Source: Lepeophtheirus salmonis (lineage: Eukaryota > Arthropoda > Copepoda > Siphonostomatoida > Caligidae). Taken from it: a stretch of DNA of 64,000 nt. Every line of letters starts with the position of its first letter. The stretch's first letter is position 1. This document shows, in pieces, positions 33,485 through 44,589 of this stretch. The notes under the pieces were generated by a model. The model made no database searches and was not told the origin of the DNA. It saw only the letters and a program-made list of their open reading frames with translations. The stretch lies in contig NC_052141.2 of NCBI RefSeq assembly GCF_016086655.4, positions 11,718,001 through 11,782,000 on the forward strand. The letters are read 5' to 3'. The translations under genes and the position numbers were made by a program.

Positions 33485-33875
33485 TATATAGTTATTTGAA
33501 TAATATGTCCATAAAAATGTAAAAAGATTGTATGGTTATGGTATTATAACAATAATATCCGTATTTCATATACCTACTCTCAACAAATTATTTTAGGCAT
33601 CCATGAATCTTAAAATATAATTACGAAAAATGGAGTGTATTTTTGTATATATACAATATACAAAAATTGATGTACAAAGGTGTATGTTAATTATAAAAAT
33701 ACTGAAGAGGAAGAACTATTTATAATTATATTCAAAACAAATACCGTCACCTAAATATTATTGAATAAATTATACTATTGATCGACTTTCATTAGTGTTG
33801 GATCGGTTTAAACAACATAGTCCTAGGAGTGATTGGTCTTTTATCCTAATTTCAGCAGCTGAAAATGTCGTAGGG
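33485..33875. other. No feature recognised
   Basis: AT-rich, nothing supportable. Confidence 0.4.
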
Positions 33876-33879
33876 ACTA

Positions 33880-34200
33880 ACTACGTCATTTCAGTACATC
33901 TGTATTATTTGGGCCACTTTTTCTGTTTCTTTTCGGTTGAAAGGTTACGTAATACAATAAAAGTACCGACGTGATAACCAGCTGTTTATGTAAATGTAAC
34001 TCCAAGTACTAACCAATAAACAATCCTACAAGTTTTTTCAGATCTGGAAAATACCTCGGTTCTTTTTGAGGATCTGTAAAAGTTTGAGTATCGGAAGCTG
34101 ATTCGGTTCTTGCATCTTTTCAGATAATACCATTTTATTTATATCATGCCAATGTATTTCAGATTCGGGTCTACGACCCTTTCTATCACTAGTTTACATG
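33880..34200. repeat. Dispersed repeat family B, distal part
   Basis: GAGGATCTGTAAAAGTTTGAG near 34065, GCTGATTCGGTTCTTGCATC and TTTCAGATTCGGGTCTACGA align with 18845-18950. The leader TTTCTGTTTCTTTTCGGTTG near 33920 also resembles 2600-2625. Confidence 0.45.
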
Positions 34201-34204
34201 TAGT

Positions 34205-35950
34205 TCCAAATAATCTCGTGATGGTTTTAGTGTCATTTTTATTTACAGGTTTCTGATAGATTCCGGGATACAAATTTCAAATAAAGAATATTATATCTAT
34301 GAGAATGTCCTTCAGCAAAGGGTTAGCATCAATATTTGGTACAATAATAAAACAGTCGACTAATTGATATCCTACACTCGCCTCCATGTAATCTTTATTG
34401 GAATTCTCAAACTTTCCTCAAAAAAAAAAAGAAAAAAAAAAGAAGAGCAACTACTCAAATTCATAATTATAATAGACTTTTAAACCCCTGACATGACTTG
34501 CCAGTATTTTTCGACAGAAACTTAACAACCTCTTAGTATTTTAATTGGATAGAGGGTGCCCTAATGGGTATTATTGTAGATCAAACAGTACCCATAGATG
34601 AATTTTTGATGACGTCATGTGTGTTTCAAAGTTGTGGCCAATGATCTACTTTAGGACTGCACTATTAATCAGTCTATATTTTATCTCCACTTCAATCTTT
34701 TTTCTAATCGGTGTAGTCTTTTTCACCGTTCATCAGACCTAAAAACTGATTAGTCGGTCCTTCAGCCTTAACTATCTTTTTTATTTTCTTCACTTCTAGC
34801 TAGGATTGAAGAATATAATTATGAATTATAGTTATAACGTGTAGTAGAACGGGTATCCTATCCTATTTTTTGATTCGTGTTATTTAACAAAGCGTTACTT
34901 CACATGATCTTACTTTTATTGAATCTTACAACCTTTTCTCCGAAAATAGAGAGAAAAAATGTCAAAATGCCTAACTTTGGAGCTAATATTCAATGGATAT
35001 TTTAAAAGGAGCTCCTTCGAATTCAACCAATCAACGTCCAGGCCGCTGATTAGAAGATGCAGAAACATGGATCCCAAATTAACTCGAATATTTACGTGTA
35101 AAGATACCAACCAACCCGTTTCTGAACAAATGTGGATCCATCCTATCTTTAATGTAAACAAGCATACTATATTATGCTTGTTTAATCAATTTTATGGATA
35201 GAAGAAGCGTATAAGTATTAATTAATCAAACTTTTGCATCGTGTCAAGAAACGATTATGTAGATTATTTCACTTTACTCAAAAATAACTTTCCCGATCAA
35301 ATCATTATTTTTATTTGAGTTGATATATTATTTAAAAAAATAAAACATGAGAAACCCCCGTAAATAGTTAAATACATGGATAATATCATGCATGACCCAT
35401 GCAAGTATACAATTTAAAGTTAAAACATATATTCTCTTTAAGAAGAAAAAAACAGAAATTACTACTTTGAATCATAATATCAAAAATCCTGTTTCTTTTT
35501 TTAAAAGTCTCATTGCAAATATATGTTGTGTACAAGTTTAAATTGTACAAGTTACATTTTTTTTCCTCTAAAAAATGCATTATTTAAATATAACATTGTT
35601 CATTTTAATTAGGAACTAACTCATGGGCTGAAATGTCCTGGGCTTAACAAAGGAAACACGCTTATTTTCCTTCAAAATTGACTTTAAGAAAAATATTATT
35701 ACAAAAAAAAAAAAAATTGCTTTATGAAACAAAGTCTCCATGATACTTATCAAGCTATTGATAAGCTTATAAAGTATTTTTTTTCCAGCAGTGTCAAATT
35801 AAAACAGGATATTTTTTTGATCCATTGTTTTGAAATAACAAAACTAGTGTGTCACTTAGCAAAATAACTCACAAACTAAAGAATCGATTGTTATAAAATT
35901 TTAACAGTTGTCCATTGAAGGTTGTTACAATATGAAAATGAGGGGAATTT
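34205..35950. other. Intergenic; one dispersed motif and a hairpin
   Basis: TGATGACGTCATGTGTGTTT at 34608 begins a copy of the TTTCAAA/TGACGTCA motif. A perfect hairpin with 11-bp arms (AAACAAGCATA and its complement, loop CTATAT) is at 35156-35183. Two overlapping 80-codon frames on opposite strands at 34916-35201 are not supported by any family resemblance. Confidence 0.4.
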
Positions 35951-35964
35951 AATACATATATACA

Positions 35965-38900
35965 TTAGGGTGTACCGTAACGGCAAAAGTTGGGAATTTG
36001 GTATTAACTAATATTTTGCATTTTGCATTTTTTCCCTCTCAAAAAGAAAATAACCATCAAACGTCCGAAAAAATGGTCCTTCATGGACGTATTTTGATTT
36101 TGAAATCTGTTAAATGTCGAAAAAAATGAAATTTTGATGCTGTTTCTTTAAAATTATAGATTTGAATGAAGTTACAGGATTTGAATTATATAAAGTATTA
36201 TCGATAAAACATATATTTTTCAATAATAATTTTACAACTTTTCTCTAACTTGCCTCATTATATGAGTATTTTAGTTCAAAACATACTGCTAATAAATTGT
36301 CTTCTGGTACCGTGCATTACGTGCATTTATTTTAATGTTTTTCTTCATTTTTACAGCTCAAACCTAATATTATGCTCAAATATACTTTCTGTCTTCATTT
36401 ATGCCAAATAAAACACTCTCTTGTACTAATTTATAATTTTGGACAACGAAAACTATCTACTAAACTCTCAAAAATGAGTCATTTTATTTATCATCCCTTC
36501 AATTCTAGGGTTGATTTGTTTTATTTAACCATATTTATATTTTTATATTCTAAGAAATTCACATTTTTCATTATTCACTATGAATGAATTATAGCTTTTA
36601 ATTGTTTATTTGTTTCATTAATTGGGAAAATCAAGTGCGATTTTAATTTTGCTTTTATATATCCGTCTCTCTTGTCCATAAACTTGAGCTGAAGCCTTAG
36701 TTAAATATTTTACTGCACGTTCACAACTTTGTGTGTGACATGTTATTTTAGGAAGTCGAAGCGGTGAAGAGACAAAACTAAGCAGTTGACTTGAAGGAAA
36801 GACTATTGATATAAAAGTTCCAGTTGTGTTGTTCCAATCCTGGATATTAATAATTAAAGTAGCATCTCAATTGAGGTTAGGTGAACAGTATAGCCGTACA
36901 CTGATATCTCCCAAATCAGTTCCATTTCTCATGTCTCTTATTTCTGATATCCTGAATTCGATGAACTCGACTATAAGGCGCAATTTTTTTGTTTTCTCTC
37001 CAGCCAAACCATGCTTTGAGATGTAGAGTAAGTCAAAACAACTTGCCTATATGAGCCATATTGAATCTGAAACAATACCGACTTTGATTTTAAGAATATC
37101 TTCATCTATAATTATTGAGATAACTATTTTCGTAATGCAATAAGCCTAAAATTGATCATTAGACAAATCCTCAATTACACTTTCTGACATTTCACTCAGG
37201 TGGAAAATTAGTGCTTATTTTTCCAAATTTATGATCGAATTCTAAGTCGTAAACCTTACCAGGAATAATTTCCCCAAGTTTCCCTATTTATAATAAATAA
37301 AAGCATTATAAAGTTAATATATATTATTCGTATAATCTAGCATACCCGAAAACGTGCTAGCTCCATTTTTGGGACCATCGAGCTCAGTTATTATGTGATA
37401 TAGTTGTAATTCATTGGTATGAAGTTCACCACACACTATTCGAACAAGTCTATTGCCCAAAAGTTTCTCTATTAATTCCATGATACCACCATGAGACCCT
37501 GTGTTTACAATAACCGAGTCTCCTCCAGTATATGTAGTACAATGTTATATCTAATCGTCCATCAAATAAAAAAAAATAAAAATACACTCAATTGGTTTAT
37601 TTGAATTTAATTTTAGCTCCTAATTTTTAACAATATATTTTGAAATTTCTCTAGCAATTTTACCTTTTGATATAACTCTTCTTTTTTGGACTGGTGTTAT
37701 AACATTGTTACCAACTAAAACACTTGTAGCAATGACAGCGGCAGCTCGTAAGGAAATTTCATATCTAATGACTTATTGAGCTAGGGTAGGAAGTTGAATC
37801 CGATTTTGTAAAGTAGTATTTTCTGACCAAAATCTTCGTTCAATACGATCATTTATGTTTTTCTATGAGCTTCTTATACACATTGATCTATTTTTATATT
37901 TTTTCATCTTGGAATTCAAACAGTTCTATTTTTTACTTTTCTCTTGCTTTTTACATTTCGTTGTTTTTGATTCACGTATTAATTTGGGAGCATCCTGATT
38001 TCCTATTTGTTACAAACTTTTCTCTTTGATAAATACCAATTATACCCTTGGAATCTTAGATTCTCGATTACAGAGACATAATATATGAATTGACGGACAT
38101 TTTCTGGCATGGCAACTTGTGGTTGCACAAGATAAATAAGGACAATTACATGTGAGAATTTCGAATAATCTATCAAGTCCGAGCCCAAAATATTCTATGA
38201 CCTTGTGATGAACTTTTCCCAGTTTTGCCCTTGATTTTTTAAGAATATCCTATTTTTGTTTTAATCTTCCAAAGATTGAAGACTCAGTTGTTCGGATAGG
38301 GATCATGATAAGATTAATATTGGTTTGTTTCCATGTAGCAAGTACAAGTGGAAGAACGTCATCCATCATGGATGCAGTATCGTACTTATTTGAAGGTCCT
38401 ACATAACGTTCTTAAAGTAGCTGACAGCATTTCAATATGTGCCAAAGAGTTGGCAAATTTGATTTTGGTAATTCAGAAGAAGGGTCAACAATATCAGATG
38501 TGTATCACTTTTTATTTTAGACGTCATGTTTCAATTCTTCAACAACCCCAAATGTTCTTTGTTTTTCTATGTCTCATTCCATTTGAAATGATTACTTTTT
38601 TTAATTATTTATCATTTAATCCTTTATTTATATTACAGAGGTTTTAAAGTCTTTAAACTGTTTTTAAACTGACATCAATCGTATATACATGTGGATCATT
38701 AAAGGGCGTATTAAGAGTTACATAACAGAGTTTTCGTAGTCCAAAATTATAAATTGGTACAGTAGGGTGTATTATTTGGCACAAATGAAGACTGAAAGTA
38801 TATTTGATAATAATATATTTGACACTTTGTATCAAATAACGAGATTTGAGTTGTAAAAACATTAAAATAAATGCACGTAATACGCGGTACCAAAAGACAA

Positions 38901-39221
38901 TATTGATTTATTAGCAGTATGTTTTGAACTAAAATACTCATATAATGAGGCAAGTTAGAGGAAAATGATTGTTGAAAAATATATGTTTCATCGATAATAC
39001 TTTATATAATTAAAATACTATAACTTTATTCAAATCGATAATTATTAAGAAACAACATCAAAATTTCCTCTTTTTCGACATTTCAGATTTCCAAATCAAA
39101 ATACGTCCATGAAAGACCGTTTTTTCGGACGTTTGATGGTTATTTTCTTGTTTAGAGGGAAAAAATATAAAATATCAGGCAATACCAAATTCCCAACTTT
39201 TGTCATTTTGGTACAGCCTTA
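35965..39221 (-). mobile_element. Unclassified DNA transposon with ~500-bp terminal inverted repeats
   Basis: The left arm (35965 to about 36470) begins TTAGGGTGTACCGTAACGGC. The reverse complement of the right arm (39221 back to about 38710) begins TAAGGCTGTACCAAAATGAC. Long shared stretches follow, including AAAAGTTGGGAATTTGGTAT, ACCATCAAACGTCCGAAAAA, ATGAGTATTTTAGTTCAAAA and ATTTATAATTTTGGAC. The arms run for about 500 bp with scattered differences. TACATATATA flanks both sides (35953-35962 and 39220-39229); it is low-complexity, so the target duplication is only suggestive. Between the arms, on the minus strand, is a decayed gene of an uncharacterised transposase-like protein family (next entry). 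No known superfamily was recognised from the termini. Confidence 0.78.
36830..38530 (-). pseudogene. Decayed gene of an uncharacterised transposase-like protein
   Basis: Minus-strand frames, in order, give SSELPKSNLPTLWHILKCC, MMDDVLPLVLATWKQTN, IPIRTTESSIFGRLKQ and VHHKVIEYFGLGLDRLFEIL. Next is a Cys/His-rich segment, CNCPYLSCATTSCHARKCPS plus HILCLC (about 38050-38150), probably metal-binding. Further on are LRAAAVIATSVLVGNN and an open piece (37314-37538) with VNTGSHGGIMELIEKLLGNR and HTNELQLYHIITELDG, then GKLGEIIPGKVYDLEF. The layout (IPT-type N-terminus, LFDI, Cys-rich, ALDRxKxSxR-like, xNTGxxxGxIxLLExxLxR, FNELxLRHLxxxLDG) matches uncharacterised repetitive proteins I recall from invertebrate genomes. 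I know no named function. About five frameshifts and several stops rule out a product. Enclosure by long TIRs suggests it was the element's transposase. Confidence 0.68.
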
Positions 39222-39239
39222 CATATATATGCATATATA

Positions 39240-39950
39240 TCTATGTGCTAAGCCCTGGACTTTTCTGCACATGCGTTAGCATAACTGATATCTTAATTTC
39301 ATTTTAATCTATTAAAATTACGAATTTATTATTTATTCATGAGTAATGTAGCTGTGAGCATTTGAACTTTCATATCTACCAAATAATACTTATATTTTAG
39401 ATACTTCTATTCAAATGGTCAAAAATGACATCATTAATTTATTGATCATCCTTGGAGTATTCAATAATTGTTTGGCACTTATCTCAAATAATGTAAATTC
39501 TCCATTTAAAATGCATCATCTTATTCCTTAGACGTAATTTGTACAGGTAACAAGGTGTACACACCATGAATATACTTTTAGTTTTTAAAGTTTGATTTGA
39601 CCTAAAATAAATCTAAACTATTTTTTTTTTAAATGAGGTATGTGTAAATGAAAATATATCATATTTATATGTACGTATTTTTGATCTAAGAAATATTAAT
39701 TTACTCATGTTAAGGAAATTTTGAAGACGTTTTGATTGCAGTATTGAATATGTATACAAGATGCACTGTAGATAGTGTTCTCTGATGTATATCATATTCA
39801 TATTTTAAATTCTATGGAATAGCGATGTATTAATATTAATGATATTTTGCAGGCGTTTTGCATGTAGCATCGAGCGTGTGTGGCTGTCATGTAGTGCTCT
39901 AGAGATTCAAGTACTTCAGTGAATGGGTGGTAGCTCACAGAATCGTGTGG
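39240..39950. other. No feature recognised
   Basis: The two short minus frames at 39613-39983 are unsupported. Confidence 0.4.
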
Positions 39951-39956
39951 AGTAAG

Positions 39957-40212
39957 TGTTATGTATTTCATATTTCCTTTCATGTTTTTATCTTCTTGTA
40001 TATTCGTTTATGTATTAAAGTACTATGTTTTACGTATTATAAATAGTCTCGTATTTTGTAAATATATTAGAGTATAGTTAGAATACACATGATCTTATAA
40101 TAAGTGTAGTCTTATTCCTCCACGCCATTTCTTCTTCTCATTTGTCTCTCGGTCATCCTGGATCTCTCCTATTATAAATAAGTTTGTGTCTCTCCCTCGT
40201 CAAGACGCAACA
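39957..40212 (+). mobile_element. Solo LTR with 5-bp target duplication
   Basis: A 256-bp segment begins TGTTATGTATTTC and ends AGACGCAACA, giving TG...CA ends with inverted TGTT/AACA termini. The pentamer GTAAG flanks it exactly (39952-39956 and 40213-40217). Its 3' third contains a pyrimidine-rich tract and a TATA-like ATTATAAATAAG at 40171-40182, as expected of an LTR promoter. The target duplication follows immediately, with no primer-binding site, so it is a solo LTR formed by LTR-LTR recombination. The orientation is inferred from the TATA position. No internal region was found in the window. Confidence 0.75.
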
Positions 40213-40219
40213 GTAAGTC

Positions 40220-40625
40220 ACTTAACTACGACTCAAGCAGTACTGTGGATATTATTTGACTAAAATAATATTAAAAAAACTTCCTTCTTCAAAAATCTTC
40301 TACCACCAGTAGACCGGTTACTACGAATTGACTGAGAGATGAAGTCATGACACTACATGACATGAGTCCAAAAAATATCTTTTTTTTTTTAGGGAAGGTT
40401 TATTTTTCCTCTTCAAAGAAAAACAGCCTTACATCTGGCCATCGACCCTTGGTATTTAAAATTTAATTTTAAACCACTATAATCTGTTGATACTACAGAA
40501 ATTTGATAATAAGATATCTACAAATGAAGCGTACCACAAGAATGGAAATTAAGGATATTAAGGTCAAAACGTCGTATCTTTGATGGAAGGAAGGTTACCT
40601 CACAATTCCAGATTTCAACAACAAC
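40220..40625. other. No feature recognised
   Basis: AT-rich. Possibly the upstream part of the retroelement fragment that follows, but not legible. Confidence 0.35.
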
Positions 40626-40629
40626 AATA

Positions 40630-41080
40630 TACTTTTTTTTATGCCTGTAAAGATTCCGGTAAATGATTTAACGACGAGTTGCATACTTTTGTAGAATGCC
40701 CTATATTGGAAATTTTGAAGGAACTGATAAGATTAAACTTAAAGATTACTGACAAGACAGTTTAAAGGCTACGCCTTTGCTTTTGTTTTCCCTTCACTTG
40801 CAACCATTGCTCAAATGAGAAGGAGGCTTTAAAAGTCCCGTTAAGTAATTGCAAGACTCTCATAGCCCAAAAAATAGCTGATATGTGGGGTGGAATTGAG
40901 GAAGATTATTTTATATACTGCATTAGGATACACTGTATTATCTAGGAATATTCTGCGTTTAAATGACTCAGGGTGGGAATATGTCTGTGACCTAATTAAA
41001 TATTTTCCTTCTGCCTCAAAAAGACACTATAAAACAGAGGAATTTATTATCAAGCAATTCAAAAAAACATTGCAGTAAGG
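40630..41080 (+). pseudogene. Retroelement 3' end with zinc-knuckle remnant (copy 1)
   Basis: The frame opens CKDSGKWFNDELHTFVECPI then LEILKELIRLNLKITDK. After a shift it reads LKVPLSNCKTLIAQKIADMW, and in a third frame LRKIILYTALGYTVLS, ending in EEFIIKQFKKTLQ and a stop at 41076-41078. The first segment has C-x2-S-x8-H-x4-C, the C-x2-C-x8-H-x4-C knuckle with one Cys changed. Such a motif near the C-terminus is typical of non-LTR retrotransposon ORF2 proteins. Collinear copies are at 50190-50745 and 61064-61760. Reverse transcriptase motifs are not present upstream, so this is a 5'-truncated copy. Confidence 0.62.
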
Positions 41081-41099
41081 TTATAAATTGTTCAATTTT

Positions 41100-41590
41100 C
41101 TTGAAGAATTGTTATTCTCCTCCCATCGTTCTTCGTGGAATTCGAAATCTGAATTCGAACATCTCTTAAGATGAATGGTCAAGTCAAAAGTATCTTCCAT
41201 AGATTGTCTCCATCTTCCTTTTATGAGGCATGACGTCATGAAATTGGTGTAAAACTCGAAATCGAAAATCGAAAGAAATATGATGATAATGTTGACTATT
41301 TGTTAATACAATCCCATAAAAAATGGGGTCACATCAAAATGGAACAAAAAAAATTTTCTTTGCCAATTTCGATTAGTCAATTTTTTGATAAAAATAATAG
41401 TTGAAGTTCTCATTTAGAGATTTTTTTTCAAATATACATGTTGCTATGTTATTTGAAAATGTATTATAATTTTTTATTTCATATTATATACAGGCGCTAT
41501 ATTACAATACCTGTAGGAATACCCTAACGCTATCCCACACCGAAAGGGTTCAAACATAAGAAGAAATAGCATTGTCAATGTAATTTCCCA
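41100..41590. other. No feature recognised
   Basis: AT-rich. It may be part of the possible Helitron that would end at 41632, but no other Helitron feature is visible. Confidence 0.35.
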
Positions 41591-41594
41591 CTCT

Positions 41595-41632
41595 CTCCCT
41601 GGTCCAAGCAACGCCGGGTAACCCTCTGCTAG
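41595..41632 (+). mobile_element. Possible Helitron-like 3' terminus
   Basis: CAACGCCGGGTAACCCTCTG is followed by CTAGT and then T. The GGGTNACCC hairpin stem followed by CTRRT and a T flank fits a Helitron 3' end. Only this motif supports the call. Confidence 0.4.
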
Positions 41633-41639
41633 TTATGAT

Positions 41640-43200
41640 ACACATTGAATTGATAGTTTTATCAAAGTAAGTATTAATGACAGAGAATGAAATGACTCTA
41701 ATTCTACACGAAGGTCCCTGATTGATATAAATTAATACAAAATCCTAATATCTTTTTTGAGTTCATACAGCATAGAAAACGCTTTTTTAAATGATACAAA
41801 AGTCAACTAATGAAAATTTACGAAAACATTTATAAAGAAAATACACAGGTTTTGTGTACATATATTCCGAAAATTGAAGCATTTCAGAAGGAGTTCACCA
41901 ATCTTAAAGAGTAGAAATGAGTAAAACAGGGGAGTTATAGGTTTATCCTCTAGACTTTCAATCAATGGCATCAGGTTAATATTAAAAAAATAAGTAATAT
42001 TGCTCCAATCCAATGATTGACAAAGATTGAAATCTCATTTTAAAAAACCAAATTAAAAACTTAAACATAAATTTCAGAGGTGAATCCTATCAAGTCACAC
42101 GCATTACAATTTTTGCAGTTGAGCTCTTACTATGCACAAAGAAGATCACTGTAATTTATTTCCAATTTTATGCATTTGCTGGTATAGATTTGAAGTCTCG
42201 TATCTGAACAAAAGTTCTATTAATTCTATGTTCTTTATTTCTTCAATATAATCCATTATTTTTGTTTAGACACTTACGGCATTTTAGTTCTATGCCCACG
42301 GTCTGTAAATGCTGATGCTAAAATAAAAACTGGTTTTTATTTGTTTAAAATATGATGTTTGTAACTTAATTAACTCCACATCTCCACATTTTTAGATACT
42401 TTAAAGTACATATTTTGTTGGATTAGGTTAGAAGGCAATTTTTTAATTAATAAATGTATTCCGTATAGCTATAAGCTTGAGCCATGGAATGAGACTAAAT
42501 ACTCTTATATAAAAAGTAACCTATGAACATAAAACATTCTTATAATGTAAACGTATAATGTCAAATCATGGAAGATCAACATTTCCTTGAACAGATGTTT
42601 AATAATATAAAAAAAGGCTATAATTTTTAAAGCATTGTATTTTATCACTTCTCTACTCGATATACACATATTTTTGAAAAAATGTTCAATTACCAATATT
42701 TAAATGTCGTTATCCCTTAAAAATGTGGGATCTTCAAAATTGTAAACCATTCAAGTTATAAATATTTCCAAAGAGTCTCTAAAATAAAATTCCTTCTACA
42801 AACGACATCAGTTTTTATTTCCATCATCTCCATTGCTTGGTTAACTACATATTGATCTTTATAGTCTGTTCACAGTATTTAAGGATATTCTATTAACAGG
42901 GAAGTGCATAAATAAAGATAAAAAGAGTCGTGTAGTCCCATTCATGTATGACGGTGAAAAACATAGAATTTTTAGAACGATTTGTTAATCTATTGCACCT
43001 TGATGTGGAAATTGGTGCAAGGTAATTTTCCCTTAAACCATTTTGTCTTAGGGATTTATTATGTCCAGTAAAAGATACAATTTTTGAGCCCCCCTTCCCC
43101 AACTCCCTATGTTTATCTCCAAAACTTGATACCCCCCCAATTGGACGTCGTCAATTTTTAAACTCCCCCTCCTCCTCCCTGTTTCACAGTCAAACAGTGA
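41640..43200. other. No feature recognised
   Basis: Short frames at 41807-42013, 42505-42696 and 42893-43102 have no family resemblance. A C-rich patch lies at 43088-43180. Confidence 0.4.
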
Positions 43201-43211
43201 TTAGTTATAAG

Positions 43212-44012
43212 CAAAGTTGTGCCCGGTTCAGGCTCAGCGGTTTTATCAGTCCCGGTTCTTTCATTTCAAAGGTTTCAATCTCGGTTCCGGTCTCTGTTAT
43301 TTCTTATACAGGATCAGTTTGTTAACAGGCACTTAAAACGAGAGGCGTTGCTAGAAAGTTCGGTCCCAGGAAATGATATTATATACAAACAGGATCACAG
43401 CCACGTTATACGTAGAGTACGTTGTAATCCAAATTACAGGAAGTGTTCAAATAACTAAGGTTGCTTAAAACAATGGTTTTCAAAGTCGGGGCTATAAGGG
43501 AAGGCTGGGAGGGGGGCAGGAGGATGAAGAATGGAGGATTACTTTCAGTCTACACATACATAGTACCCATGTTTCGTATCAAGGGGCCTCAAATACAAGC
43601 GTACTAGTGTAGGGGGTCTTGGCATAGTAAAGTTAGGGAAACCCTGGCTTAAGAAATATTATAGGGCCAGGGTTTTTTTTAGGCACCATAAGGTGTCTAA
43701 AAAACACTTTTACAGATCCATAAGAAGCCTTTAGCCATTTGGAACTCAGATACAACTGTATCCCCCTATCGAATTAAAAAAGTCATTCGAAAACGCTGCA
43801 ATAGTACAAACAAGAAAGTCAGAAAATTTACTGATTGATTAAAGCTAATTTATTTTACGTATAATGTCTTTTCTTTAAATATTCTATATAGGAACAAAAG
43901 CACAAGAACCGAGACCGATAAACAATGATTTGCGGTGTCGGTTCGAATTTGTATGTTCGGGTTCCAGTAGTTTAAGAAACGGAACTGCTAGACCGATAAA
44001 GGTACAACTTTG
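43212..44012. mobile_element. hAT-type non-autonomous element, host of two later insertions
   Basis: The left end reads CAAAGTTGTGCCCGGTTC. The reverse complement of the right end reads CAAAGTTGTACCTTTATCGG. Both continue with loosely matching CGGTTC/CGGTCT-rich sequence. The left flank is GTTATAAG (43204-43211). The right flank is GTTATA followed by the Tc1 insertion, after which the sequence resumes AAAG. Removing that insertion and one TA restores GTTATAAA, a 7-of-8 match to the left flank. An 8-bp duplication fits the hAT superfamily. No transposase is legible inside; the 79-codon plus frame at 43219-43458 is composition-driven. Confidence 0.72.
43471..43646. mobile_element. hAT MITE nested in the hAT element
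   Basis: The 176-bp insert starts CAATGGTTTTCAAAG. The reverse complement of its end is CAGGGTTTCCCTAAC, an imperfect TIR with 11 of 15 matches. It is flanked by GCTTAAAA (43463-43470) and GCTTAAGA (43647-43654), an 8-bp duplication with one change. It contains a G-rich stretch (GGGAGGGGGGCAGGAGG near 43508). Confidence 0.68.
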
Positions 44013-44018
44013 GTTATA

Positions 44019-44584
44019 CATGTGTGCGCGTCTAAAACTGAACACTTTGAAATTTTTAAAAATAGTTAAATAATTCTGTAATTTTTAAAGTGGTTGACGA
44101 ATTAATTTATTTAAAATGAAAGATGAGAGTCTTAGATACATGTCTATTCAATATGGCCGCCCATGTTCTCCACTACCAACTCCAGCCTGGACCGGAACTT
44201 GCTGCATGACTTGGCGATGAAGCTCTGGTCGAGGTTGGCTCTGACATTCTTGAGGGCAGACTTCAGTCGGTTCTTGGACTTGTATTGGACTCTCGACAGC
44301 ATCCCTTTTAAACGCCCAAACACTGCGAATTCAAGCAGCGAACACTCAGGCGAGTTAGGCAGCCAAGAATTCCGATGGAAGAAGGCTGGAGTCTCGATCT
44401 GAAGGAACTCTTGGGTAAAGTTGCTAGTGGGGCGGCTGGCACCGTCCTGCTGCCACCACCTGTCTCCGTAAGTAGCCCTGGCTCAAGGGAACACTTTGTC
44501 CTTCAAGTATTGGCAGTACGTCTCAGAGTTAAGCCTCTCGTGGTCCTCCAAGAAGATGAGATCAGTTTTAGACGTGCACAGCTG
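44019..44584 (-). mobile_element. Tc1-like element, internally deleted, with TIRs and TA duplication
   Basis: The left end reads CATGTGTGCGCGTCTAAAAC and the reverse complement of the right end reads CAGCTGTGCACGTCTAAAAC; both continue TGA. TA lies on both sides (44017-44018 and 44585-44586). The length is 566 bp. On the minus strand the 5' TIR runs directly into the last third of a transposase gene, so the promoter-proximal DNA-binding and first catalytic parts were deleted up to the TIR. It sits inside the right target duplication of the hAT element at 43212-44012. Confidence 0.85.
44144..44580 (-). pseudogene. Tc1-like transposase C-terminal third, almost open
   Basis: A single minus-strand frame of about 145 codons has just one internal stop (in KDKVFPxARA). 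It reads DLIFLEDHERLNSETYCQYL, then WWQQDGASRPTSNFTQEFL (second catalytic aspartate). WLPNSPECSLLEFAVFG (third catalytic segment, with the usual DLNPxDY altered) and KSCSKFRSRLELVVENMGG follow, with HIE and a stop at 44144-44146. The plus-strand frames at 44163-44587 are shadows. The good preservation agrees with this being the last insertion in the nest. Confidence 0.85.
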
Positions 44585-44589
44585 TAAAG

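Noticed and set aside
34916..35201. Overlapping frames of about 80 codons on both strands with rather balanced composition
   Set aside because: I considered a host exon, but neither strand shows a recognisable domain and no neighbouring exons or splice sites could be assembled.
44163..44587. Two plus-strand frames of 79 and 70 codons
   Set aside because: They are antisense to the nearly open transposase frame at 44144-44580.
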